Shown here: piece after piece, positions 46,863-57,591 of the stretch | Layout: every line of letters starts with the position of its first letter | Numbering within the stretch: the stretch's first letter is position 1 | Origin: Nymphaea colorata | Lineage: Eukaryota; Streptophyta; Magnoliopsida; Nymphaeales; Nymphaeaceae | Assembly (NCBI RefSeq): GCF_008831285.2 | Contig: NC_045148.1 | Coordinates: 7,011,001 to 7,075,000 of the forward strand | Reading direction: 5' to 3' | Length of the DNA: 64,000 bases | The notes under the pieces: generated by a model | The model's input: only the letters and a program-made list of their open reading frames with translations | Databases searched by the model: none | Told to the model about the DNA's origin: nothing | Program-made: the position numbers and the translations under genes

Positions 46863-47280
46863 AAGGTTGTGAAGTATCTTAGGGGGCTAATAAGAGGGTT
46901 GGCTACATAATAGATTATCATGGTTCCTAGCTTTTTGACGTTAGAACTGAAGCTGCTAGGAGGCACATTGGGATCCACTAAACCAAGAGTTTGGCTCGAT
47001 ATGAGTGTGTGTCGAATTATTACAGTTGGTATCAGAGTATGGTTCTACACTCAAACCTGAGGCTGATACATGCTGACAAGTGTCTCTTGAGAGGAGTGGA
47101 CTATAACACTTTTTCGAAAAATTTAGTCTTGTATATAAGTTTGTGAAAAATCTTGGGAGACCTATAAAGAGGCTAACTAATTGATAGATTGTCTTGGTTC
47201 CTAACTTTTTATCACTAAAACCGAAATCACTAAGAGATAATTGGATTCACCAAACCAAGAGCCCGTGCATAGCGTGGAAG
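46863..47280. mobile_element. Duplicated LTR-like block flanking a PBS motif
   Basis: 46863-46997 (GGTTGTGAAGTATCTTAGGG through CCACTAAACCAAGAG) is an imperfect direct repeat of 47137-47275 (GTTTGTGAAAAATCTTGGGA through CACCAAACCAAGAG), about 275 bp apart. Between them TTACA is followed by GT and TGGTATCAGAG (47027-47037), the usual end of a 5' LTR plus tRNA-Met primer-binding site. No gag-pol reading frame is visible nearby, so this is a relic or a non-autonomous (TRIM/LARD-like) element. Confidence 0.5.
47027..47037 (+). other. tRNA-Met-type primer-binding-site motif
   Basis: TGGTATCAGAG, the complement of the 3' end of initiator tRNA-Met used to prime many plant LTR retrotransposons. It is preceded by TTACAGT, as expected just downstream of an LTR ending in CA. 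Confidence 0.55.
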
Positions 47281-48940
47281 TGGGCTGACGAGTGACCTAA
47301 TTTCCACTCCAAAAAAAGCTATGAAACATGACAATTTATTACTTAGGAACGTCCCATGAAGTCCTCCAAGATTCATTACAGTAGTAGATACATGGCTAAG
47401 CTTTCCAATGGGGTGTTACAATCAAGAGTATCAGATTAACATGAACTTAATTTGCATTCATTTTTGTAAAGGTTAATTATTATGAATATTTGTCTTATCA
47501 AAAACCCACAAGGTGAGGTGGTAGAACATGTGACAAAGCTATATAAAACCACTAGACTAGTGGAGCTTTATGATAGCCTTTGAAGTAGCATTGTTTCTCT
47601 CAAAAAGTGAATATTATCTAAAAGAAAAACCAAAAGAAGGAAACAAGAAAGTCAAAAGCAAGAAAAATTCAAAGAACAAAGTAAGAACGTCAAAAGTCAA
47701 GAAATCTAAAAAGGAAAATAAAAATAAAAAAAAAAGTCAAAAGCGAAATGATAGAAAATTAAAAGAAAAGAAAAATGTCTACCAAGAAATAAGAGGCATA
47801 ACCATTACAAAGATTAAATCTTATGAAATCAAAATTTAGCATTTCAGTTTAGGCATAGGAGCTCTTTAATGTCCCATTATACTTCGAAGATGTCATATTT
47901 CATTTTCTACCACCTATCGATCCACTTAAGAAAAATGTGATGACCAAAACCTTCAAAATGGGTCCATTAGAGAAGAATGTGATCAGCATGATGCCCTCCA
48001 GTTGTTCCCTACTGTCTCAAGAGAGATGCTTTATCCAAGATAGAGTTTTAACCTAGACCTATTTTTTTCGTTAAAGTTCTTATATAAAGCTTGAGCTGAG
48101 TGTGCTTCGAAAACTTCTTTTTTTCCTTTTGAGACATCTAAACATTTTTTAAAATTGAGCATCTGCATTGTGAAGACCAACCCTCCTTACTTCTTTTAGT
48201 GTTCCCTGTCACACCCACTTAGGATGGTTAAATTAGAGACTTTCATCCTCATCTTTCCTTTCAAACCTATGTTAGTATAAGAAGTTAGGACTTATTTTCC
48301 TTATTCATGATAGGAAATTAAATCTTATACTTTCATTATCACTTGTCTTCTCGTGCCTATTTAGGATAATTGCTAAAACCTCAGAGTTACAATTCATATT
48401 TCTTTCTACACTCATTCAAGTTAAGGGGTTAACTGTGAGCCCATTTTCAAAAATTATCTTCTTTTAAATTGATGCTACCTTTTCTTTTGATGTGATAAGG
48501 CTCTAATGGCTCTTGCTTCAATCCTTTCAGGTCAAGGGGTCAAACTAACTTTCTTGAACATTTCAAAACTAAGTTAATGAGATGTTCCGTTAAGTGTAAA
48601 ATTTGGTACATTCTATATTTGTCACTGAACTTGAATATTGAGCATCAAAATAGCAAGATGGGCATGTGTGAACATCACAAATTTTTTACTTTGAATGACT
48701 ATTTTACTCTTAATCGTCCATTTTTTTTTATTGCTTTCACATTTATTTTCAACTTGTTTGCTAACTACCTTCTCTTTATTTCATCTTTGAGCCTAGAAAC
48801 TGCCAAACTATAGTATTTTACCTCAATTAAGATCCTCCCTACTTCAACCCGTAGAAAAGCCTAGTTTACCGGCCTAAACTTATGTCATTTTACCTATGTT
48901 TGTGCACATTCTTAAATAGTGAGATCCTTGACTCTCGGTT
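47281..48940. other. Non-coding DNA with A-rich low-complexity tract
   Basis: A purine/A-rich stretch (about 47620-47790) of AAAGTCAAAAGCAAGAAAAA-type units gives a lysine-rich chance frame. No protein domain recognised. Confidence 0.45.
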
Positions 48941-49060
48941 AGTCTTAAAATGCCTTGCTCCACCCACCAATAGGCTATATTGCCTAAAAACATAAAAAAA
49001 TAGTCTTAAAATGCCTTGCTCCACCCACCAATAGGCTATATTGCCTAAAAACATAAAAAA
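48941..49060. repeat. 61-bp near-perfect tandem duplication
   Basis: Two essentially identical units starting AGTCTTAAAATGCCTTGCTC at 48941 and 49002. The identity implies a very recent origin compared with the decayed surroundings. Confidence 0.9.
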
Positions 49061-52000
49061 CCCTAATATACTGGGTGACCCTCAGACCTTTTTTTCATTT
49101 TGCTCTTGAATCCTTGGAAAATCCTAGAAATTGAGTATATTAGGTCAATCAACTTCAAAATGTGCTTAGTCCAGCTTAGGTAAGCTCTTCTCAGCTAAAC
49201 TAAGTTTGGAAGGGTCCATTTCTCCAAAAATGGTAGGTTTGGAGCTCAATTTATAACTTTGTTGGCTTGTAGAATACAATGTTTAAATTTTAGTTCTATA
49301 GAGTTTATACCCAATCAATAGGTTACCCTCACCCCCATATTAATGTCGTGATTTTTAGCTCACTTCAGCCTGATCAAGTTGAGCCACCCTGACTGGCTTA
49401 GGACACAATCATCACATTAAAATAATGTAGTCTTAGTTCAATTCCAATTACTTTGCCTTAGATTGAGTTCTATTCAGTTTCATCACTTCCCCTAGTGTCT
49501 ATCATTTTATTTTTAATCTATGAACTCAATTTTGATTGAATCCTATAATGTCAACTCTTATTGATATGAGAATAGCTTCTTCATGAGCAAAAATACCTTC
49601 CTACAACTCAGTTCTAATAAAAGTTCCCTCATTGAAGTATAATGCTGGTTTTACACATTCTCTAACTTTACCCACTTCACTCCTATTTGTGTCTGCAGCA
49701 TAATTTAACTAAATTTTCACAAGAAATCACTAATTTCTCGATTGATAATTGTCTAAGAGCCATTAACCTAGTTCCCCTAGTTGTCAAACTCAATCCAGAG
49801 GTTGCCAAACAAGCTTTTTTCCCAATGTATTTCTCATTTTCTCACTTTTCTTACCATTTTCAGTTGCGTTTTCTTAAAAAAAAATTGTAGTTTATGGGTA
49901 AACCAAGAAATCTTTTTCAAATTTGTTTAAACCAGGTCAAACTAGCCAAGAGGCCCATGTCATATCCTAGTTGGCTTGCCAAACCTAACCAAATTTCATA
50001 ATTCGCACCAAGGGGAAAATAGTCATTTCACATTTCTTGTCTAAGGTCAATCTGGAATTAGTTTATATGCACATATTTTCCATTTCCCCAAAGTCTTGCA
50101 CCCCTTAGCCCAAACATGAACATGTTCAACAAACATGAAGCCAGCCTGATTTGAACCTTCTAAGCTCTAAACCTAACCCTGAATTAGTTTGATTCACAAA
50201 CTATCCCAATTCACTAAGCCAAGACTCAGTCAGCCTAGCCTAGTTTGACCCAGACCTGCTAAACTTTTCCTAAACTAGTCCTAACCCAATAGAACCAAGA
50301 ATAAACACCGGCTCAATGCCTCATTCAATCTCGGCCTGGGCCAAGCTTAGCAGGCTCATGCCTACTAGTTCAGTTTTACGAACCAGTTTTAGTTTGATCT
50401 AACCTACATGGTTCATTCTCACCATGAACCCAACTTTGTGTGCTCGAGCCTACTGGATTTAACTTTGCTAACTAGTATCATTTTGGCCTAATCTGCCTAT
50501 GTTTAATCAATTGAACACATACCAAAACCACCAGCTTCAGTGACTTTGCAAACTAAATCCATGTTCCACAATTTGATATCTGTTTGAAATCCAAATCATT
50601 ACTCTAGATCTTAATTTTGATATTTAATTAAATACTCTACTTGAAATTTAAATTAAAAAAATCCCTTTTCTTACTCAGATTTTAGTACAAATCCAACATT
50701 AAAATCTAAACTAGAGATCTAAAATCCCTAGACATACCATGTGTCCCTGGGATAAGCCTAGTCATTCAAGCTAGGATTAATATTTTCCTTAAGTTATTTA
50801 AACTTCAAATGGGCAAGAGGTCCCCCCCAATTAAAAATTTACAAAATTCTATTATATGACATTATAGACAAAGCAATAGGGAGGGGGGTGCCCTATCCTT
50901 GGTGACTTGACTTTTTCTCATATATGTTCTCATTTCTTTTTTTTTTCCTTCATATTTCTTTAGATCCTTGGTGACATATCTCTTTGGTACAGTGTCCTTG
51001 AAGCTTCGCTCTCAACACCCAAACGTCCACAAAACACACACTCACCCACACACAAAAGAACCCTCCTTGTGTTGCCTGTCAAAATTAGAAGGAGGAAAGA
51101 AGAAGGAAGAGACAAGAAAGAGTGAAGGTTGAGACCTTTAATGGAGCATGTACAAATAACAGAAACAAGTAGGCTTTAAATTTTTCTCTCTCTTTGTTTC
51201 TTTATTATCATATTTTTAAGTCTCTATAGAGGCTTCATCTTTTAACTCTAATAAGCCATTGATGAGAGGTTGAGGATGCCTTCATGGATGAAGTTCCCCC
51301 TCAAAGCCAACATCGTATTCCTTAGCTCTTTCCTCATTACTAGTTTTCCTATAGCAAATGGCTATTATTGAGAGGCTTAGACTGCCGTTATGAACATTAA
51401 CTCCCTCTCAAGGTTGATGTTGTTTGTTGTGACATTTGGTCGCTGTTATTGTCATTGGTTTCATTTGTTTCCATGGTCATTAAAGAGGTTGAGACCGCCA
51501 AAATCATTCATGCATGATTTTGTAGATTTTCAATGAAATGCATGGTTTGTGGAATTGAAGTCATCATCACAACAGGATCAACTCAATCCACATATAACCG
51601 ATTTGCATACTTGGTCACATTATTATTATTTTGAAATTATTTTATGTTATGTGCATGTTATTTTCTCGTTTGTGTGCATTATCATATCATATTTAGTTTA
51701 TTCATGAATCTTAGGTTGATTCTATGTTTTATGTGAGAATCAGAGTGTTTACGTTGTCAAAGAGCGCTTTTCAAGGTTGTAGAAATCATGTTCTGAAATT
51801 TGGTCACGTTAGGAACTCAATAACATAATTTTTAAGTGCGATCTTCATAATTTATAAAAAGAATTAGTTTCTTGCATGTGTCCAGTTATCCTGCATGATC
51901 TTTTGGTCCCATATAAAGTATCTAGCCTAGGCATTGGAAAGATTTAGTTATCTCAATATTTTGTTAGGTTTAGTTCTACTTTTTTGCACTTTATGTTTTT

Positions 52001-52690
52001 TGTTATGAGGTTGCTGCTCCATGGTTAGTGTTCTAGGTCCTCCTTCCCAATTGTTTGGGATCTTTTATTTTGCATATACGGTGTCTACCTATGCATTTTG
52101 GAGTTCATCCTGGTCGTTATAGTCTTCTACCGTCCCAAAGTAGGACATTGGAGCATAATGCTTGTTTTGCTTTACTCTAGAAAGTTAATCGATATATTAG
52201 CTCCATCAGCCATGTCTTATTTTTTATGATATTCTCTAGATCATCTACTTGATTTGTCCATTTACAGGTGCATACAGCTTTTACATTAAGTTTGATGATT
52301 GATTTCAACAAAATTAGTTCTTCTCTTGTCTATGATCAAGCTTTAACTACTAGCCTTCTTCGTAACATAGTGCGTCATATGTGAGTGGTTTAAGGCAATA
52401 TTTCCCTGTGTCATCATTCGCCATGTTAACTTTCATTTTTCACAGCCGTTCGAGATAAGTAGAGGTCAGTTGACATGATTTCCAAGTTTCAAGTGGATCC
52501 ATGGTTTGCAACATGATCTATGCTATAGGCATGCCATATATAAATGGACGTTCAAGAATAGATTATCTTCATCTAGAATGACTCACTTGGTCAATGTTAT
52601 GTTTTAGTGGTTTATTGATTGTCTCTTATGTTAGAACATCCTCTTTGAAAAAAGTAAAGTATGTATGTTAAATTTAAAAAAAAAATCTAA
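49061..52690. other. Non-coding, transposon-like DNA
   Basis: 3.6 kb without a recognised coding domain. Degenerate units of about 110 bp around GAGAGGTTGAGGATGCC / GAGAGGCTTAGACTGCC / AGAGGTTGAGACCGCC occur near 51265, 51370 and 51480, with a weaker one near 51130. A small GGTAGCTCCGCCCCTGG repeat end lies at 52718. Confidence 0.4.
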
Positions 52691-53174
52691 AAACAAGGAT
52701 TGACGCATGCATGTATAAATGGTAGCTCCGCCCCTGGATAGAAGCCTCTGGCTGACGTGAGCTCCAGTGTGTTGCTGAACACACTGCTGTGTGTCAAGTC
52801 GTTAGTAATGATTACATAGTGCCGAGATTTTAATACGCTGGCCCATCATCACAGGACAGGTTGTCATTGTTTATTGACACCCAGATTTTCTGGCCCGCCA
52901 AAGATATTCTGGAGGTGCCGTTCTTAATACCTGTCATTCTACGTATCTAATTGAGAACTCTCTATGCATCATTGCAGATAACATTCACGGACATAAATAT
53001 GAAAGACAGAACTCACATGATCTATCTCCATTATTGGTAACCCAAGTTCAAATCCTAATTTTTCCGCCTTAAAAGTTTTGAAATATGTGATTGGCCCTCG
53101 TAGAAGGATTCAAAAGTTTTATTTACTCATACGTACCATTTATTGCCTTCAGCTTCCATAACAAAAAATCATAG
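52691..53174. other. Intergenic DNA, nothing recognised
   Basis: No coding similarity. CAGTGTGTTGCTGAACACACTG (about 52767-52788) is a near-palindrome. Confidence 0.45.
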
Positions 53175-53624
53175 CTCGCCACTGGGTGTAAGCTGCTACC
53201 ATCTTGCCATGAAGATGTTCTTGATCCTCATATGAGAGGGAGAGATTCAATTGCTGTTCGTCGGAGGGAAGTGTTGATGCATGTGGAAAAAGTGGAGGAG
53301 TGGAGCAATCGTGGAGACGGAGTTAATATTTATCATGGGAATTGATTGTCGGTGGCTATGAATGCAGCACCAATACACCCAGATGAAATGCCTCCGCAAA
53401 ATTGGAGAAATATTGTTTCAGATTCCCTAGGAAGGATTATTTTCTGTAACATATGTATTCGCCAAGGATTTCATCCATGAGCTGATGTTGTTTGTGGCGG
53501 ACGCTTCTCCTGGTTTGGGACCCCTCTCCAATTCAGCAATGGCACACCATTCTACTCATGTGGTCATGATAGACATGAACTTAAAAAACTCGATGGACAA
53601 GAAATTAATGTGACGATACCATGA
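53175..53624 (+). pseudogene. Decayed reading frame of unknown function
   Basis: A single frame stays protein-like for about 150 codons with only two internal stops, both TGA (53343-53345, 53478-53480), before a third TGA at 53622. The translation is varied and not low-complexity: EVLMHVEKVEEWSNRGDGVN, then PQNWRNIVSDSLGRIIFCNI, then GRFSWFGTPLQFSNG and YSCGHDRHELKKLDGQEINV. Both internal stops could come from CGA by C-to-T change. I do not recognise the family. It could be a fragment of a gene or of a transposon protein. Confidence 0.3.
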
Positions 53625-54865
53625 GATCTTAGAGCTAGCATTTGGACGTTTATCCTTGTAGGGCGCTTTCATGTTCATTCCTACTTCTTGGCCATATATA
53701 TGCAAGATGAATGTTGATTTGGTTCTAATAATTTGGAGTTAGAACTTCAACTAAAACTGCATGTATATGCCATTTTGTAAATTTAAAAATTTATTACTAT
53801 TCATATTGTTCTCTCTTGATGAAAAACACATGTTTAGGCTCTTAATTCCTATTCCTCACTGATCGATTGGAGCCGAATGATCGAATTTGATCCTAATTAG
53901 TTTGTCTTCAATAGGACATTCGCACTTTTGGACATCCAGTTTCCTCAACAATTCAGAAATCTTCGTCGGCATTTTTAAGTTAAGATCTCTGATAAAAATT
54001 ATGATGTTGAGGAACCCAGTAGATCTAAAACTATCAATTAAGATTGCAACACATATATGACAGTCGCATAACTATGCATATCCTAGTAATGAAGCTTTCT
54101 ACTAAGAATTAAAAAATTTCTAAAGAAAGGTACCTTTGTTTTGAGCTCATGGGACATCAACTCGTTTTGTTGTAAAATGAGTGCAAGTTGAAACACAACA
54201 TAGATATTACCCCAAACAATCGAAAGCAGGTCTCATACTTCGAGGGAATGGGAGAAATGGTGAAAGTTTCAGCTGTCAATCAGGCGGTAGGATGAGAATG
54301 AAATATTCCCGTGCGCATCCACGGGATGTATCATTGCCACAACAGGAAACTACAATTTTTTATTAGATCATTGAAAAGCCCGGGAAAATACCCCAGCGGC
54401 CTGGAATAAACTAAGTCCTACAATGAGAAGCTGAATTATCAGTGTCGGATTTCGTTGGACTTTCTTTCTAGAATAAAAGTTCACATTTAAATATTTTTCC
54501 CTTACTTCGCCAGCAAGTTTCGACTCTGATATACCTGCTCACTACTGTTCTAGATTCTTTTGAATTTTGGGATGCCCAAACGAGTGCGTCGAACGTGTGG
54601 CCCTTGGCAATTCCATATGCGTACCACATTCCTCAGTGTAAGCTGTCATAGTAAATAGGCTTCTGGGTATGTGAACTGTCCTAGTAAATGGCCTTCTTGG
54701 AACTTGAGCAATCATACCATAAATTGTAACGCTTTGACATGCAGTATTGTTTCCTTGGTAGAAAGATCCTTTTAATTCGAATGAAGGAGATGCCAAGATG
54801 CAGTCGGCTGTCGGAGGAACAAGAGCAATTTTTATGAAGTCAAAAAGCAGCTACCAATTCACAAC
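53625..54865. other. Intergenic DNA, nothing recognised
   Basis: No coding similarity and no clear repeat. Confidence 0.45.
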
Positions 54866-54869
54866 AGGT

Positions 54870-54990
54870 GGCTAGCCCACTGTTTGGAAAAACTTGCTCT
54901 TGGCCTCTCTCTCTCACACACATTGATTGGAGCTCCAGTTTTCAAGAGGAACTGGTGGCCATGATGGCACATTGTTCCCATATCTTCAGC
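54870..54990. repeat. Dispersed TAGCCCACTG repeat, copy 3
   Basis: GGTGGCTAGCCCACTGTTTG followed by CTTGGCCTCTCTC and, about 60 bp later, GGAACTGGTGGCCATGATGG. Parallel to copies 1 and 2. Confidence 0.4.
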
Positions 54991-55620
54991 ATGGCCAGGT
55001 GATCTTCAACGAAAGGTGTCGCCCAGATCATTGGCCGTGCTCACATTCCATCCCATGTATAATTTCAAATTTGGATGATCTGGGTTTGAGAAAGTAGTTC
55101 TAAAAGATTCGCCATGGAAGACATGTGGATCATTTTTAAATTTATTCAATTTCTTTTAGCCATTCTGCTTGTACAGCAAATTGCAATATCACTGCGGTTC
55201 TTAACTACTGGCACATGTATCAGGAATAGGGTTCAAATCTCTATGTTAACCTGCCAATCAACTTCCACTCCATTATTTGAGTTCTCCAGGCACAAATATA
55301 TAGTGGTAACTATGAGATTTTGGCACTATAGAACAAATAGTGCAATAAATTGGGAAGTGTTCCAATTGATTGGGCTGGTTATGACAATTGATAAAATTGC
55401 CACAGCCGATATAGATAATGTAAAGTAGCAGTTGAATGCAATTGTCAGGATTAATCATCATGGATTCAACTCCTTAGTGGTACAGCAAATTAGATAAATA
55501 ATACTTTGAATAAATGGCTAAAATCATGCATGTTAGAAGTTAAGTATTAAAGAAGGAGCATTGATGAAATGAAAGGGGAGATGCAGAATCATTTTTTAGA
55601 TATATACTAGAGACACCACT
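54991..55620. other. Intergenic DNA, nothing recognised
   Basis: A 104-codon frame at 55114-55428 has no recognisable similarity and is treated as chance. Confidence 0.4.
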
Positions 55621-55624
55621 CCCA

Positions 55625-55810
55625 GAATTGAAGATCCAGCCGCACCGCACTGCACCCACATCACCAACTCAATCGTGTAAAACTCCACGGCAACTGCCTA
55701 TTGAAAGAACAGAACCTTTGCTAGGTGAGCGCACCGAGAATCAACTACAAGAGGCCCACAATGTACCTTTGAATCTAGGTCACAAGGGTGGGTGGTGTGG
55801 GTGCGGCGAG

Positions 55811-55867
<57 letters not shown>

Positions 55868-56100
55868 ATATTATTTGTTATATAAGTAATTTTATTTCAA
55901 TATTTTTTAATTTTTTTATCAAGGTTACCTTGAATCAATATATCAATGAAAACTTGGCCAAAACATTTTTCAAAACAGCCAAAACTCATTTGATGCCGTG
56001 TCAGGCCGCACTAGGGTGCGGGTGCGCCAACTATGGCTTTGAACTTATTGCGAACCACCTACATAAACCCGGACCTCGCTCCTTAGTTGTCTTGTCCACT
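55625..56100. repeat. GCACCGCAC/GGTGCGGGTGC repeat with (TA)n core
   Basis: GCCGCACCGCACTGCACCC near 55640, GGTGTGGGTGCGGCGAG near 55791, then a TA microsatellite (about 55814-55871), then GGTGCGGGTGCGCC near 56015. Same family as 27340-28060. Confidence 0.45.
55814..55871. repeat. (TA)n microsatellite
   Basis: About 58 bp of almost uninterrupted TA dinucleotides. The YIYIYI frames over it are artefacts. Confidence 0.95.
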
Positions 56101-57361
56101 TGAGTTGATTTGTATTGATATATTTTGCTTATGCATATACGTGCCAACATATCTTGTTAGTTGGGAACACTTGACAAGGAATAGAATTGCTCTTGAAAAA
56201 ATGACTGTAAATTGACGAATGGTGAGTTCAAGCTTGTCTCATGTTGGTGCAGGTGAAAAGCTTGTTTGATTAGAAAGGCCAACGTCAACACCATGATCGA
56301 CATATTAATGCTCCATAAAGTTTATAATTTGTTGAATTTAAATGTATTTTATTTAGACAAATAATTCGTTCGACTGTCATGCGTGCATTGCCAATTGTCT
56401 GTTAAGAGAACCATGTCTGTCAATTAATTGGTAGGTTCGAACCGATCATACTTATTGTATATAGTTTTTGGAAACGGGAAACCAAACTTTGATTGCCAAA
56501 AGGGAGAAATTAACCGTGTCACGTTAATACAAGCAATTTTTTTGGTTTCGATTAAGAAGCAACACGAGAATGAGACTTTATTAATACTTGATATAGAAGT
56601 CGTGAATTACTCATCAGAATTAACCTTTCGTCAATATTTAATATTTTATTATGTAAAGCTTTTCAAATTTGGAGCATTGCTTAACCAAAAAACTACATGC
56701 ATTATACAATATAATGCAGAAAATAATCTCTAGAACAAAATCTATTCTTCTGAGACAGATTACCATAGAGGGGAAGATGGTTAAGTTGGTTCTTCGATCG
56801 ATTTATCAAGAAGGATCCATATCTTCCATTAATGCACAAAACAATGCAACTAAGCCGGTGAGCGGTTAATTCTGCAGAAGGACAGCAGTCGAGAATATCA
56901 CGCCATGGATATGAGCTGGCAGATTTAGCGCACAAGTGATTGTGTACACCCAGTTACCACTCTGACTTAAATATATATCAGCTGGGTATTCACCAACCAA
57001 AATTTAACGGAAAATAATGCGAATAAACATGTCGCCAAGTTGTAATTGTCATGCCTTCTGAGCATTTCATTTTAATACCATTTTCAGCCAAACGTTCCGC
57101 GTCCTCTCTGAGCAGCTGATCGGTTTTGTAAATGATCTAGGTTTGTCGCTGTGGCCGGATCCAAAAAGTGATCGCAAAGACGAAAGAGACAAAGGGAGGC
57201 GACATGAATGCAGAAGAAGGACAATCGTCACTTTAATGATGAAGACGATGGCGATGCAAGGTTCATATGAAACTTGACATTAATGAAGTCGATGGCGACA
57301 CCCATTTTCTTTTTGCGTAATCTGGCCGTTTTCATTTTTCTGCTGGTGCAATGGCCAAATC
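56101..57361. other. Upstream region of the second RING-H2 gene
   Basis: No gene recognised. The last part is the presumed promoter of RING-H2 gene 2. Confidence 0.45.
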
Positions 57362-57369
57362 TATAAATG
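57362..57369 (+). promoter_or_regulatory. Putative TATA box of RING-H2 gene 2
   Basis: TATAAATG about 225 bp upstream of the ATG at 57592, similar in position to the TATA of gene 1. Confidence 0.45.
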
Positions 57370-57591
57370 CTTGTTGGCACTCGCGATGCCTTGCAAGGGC
57401 CAATCACAGTAGTGACCTCCTCGTTTTTACGCTTCTTCGGGTCTAATCTTCTTTTCCCTTTTGGGTATACAACTTCCTGTGAGGAAGCAGGCATCCCTTA
57501 TCCTTCTTGTGGGGAGTTCTTTATCTGCTCTGCTGCACCAAAAGAAACCTACAAAGCACGGCTGGTGATTTTGCTTGAGCAGGAGATCAAG

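Noticed and set aside
47570-47839. Lysine-rich 89-codon frame
   Set aside because: Encoded by an A-rich low-complexity tract with no domain.
57367-57591. Upstream N-terminal extension of RING-H2 gene 2
   Set aside because: It starts at the TATA-like motif, has no counterpart in gene 1, and the ATG at 57592 gives a protein of matching architecture.
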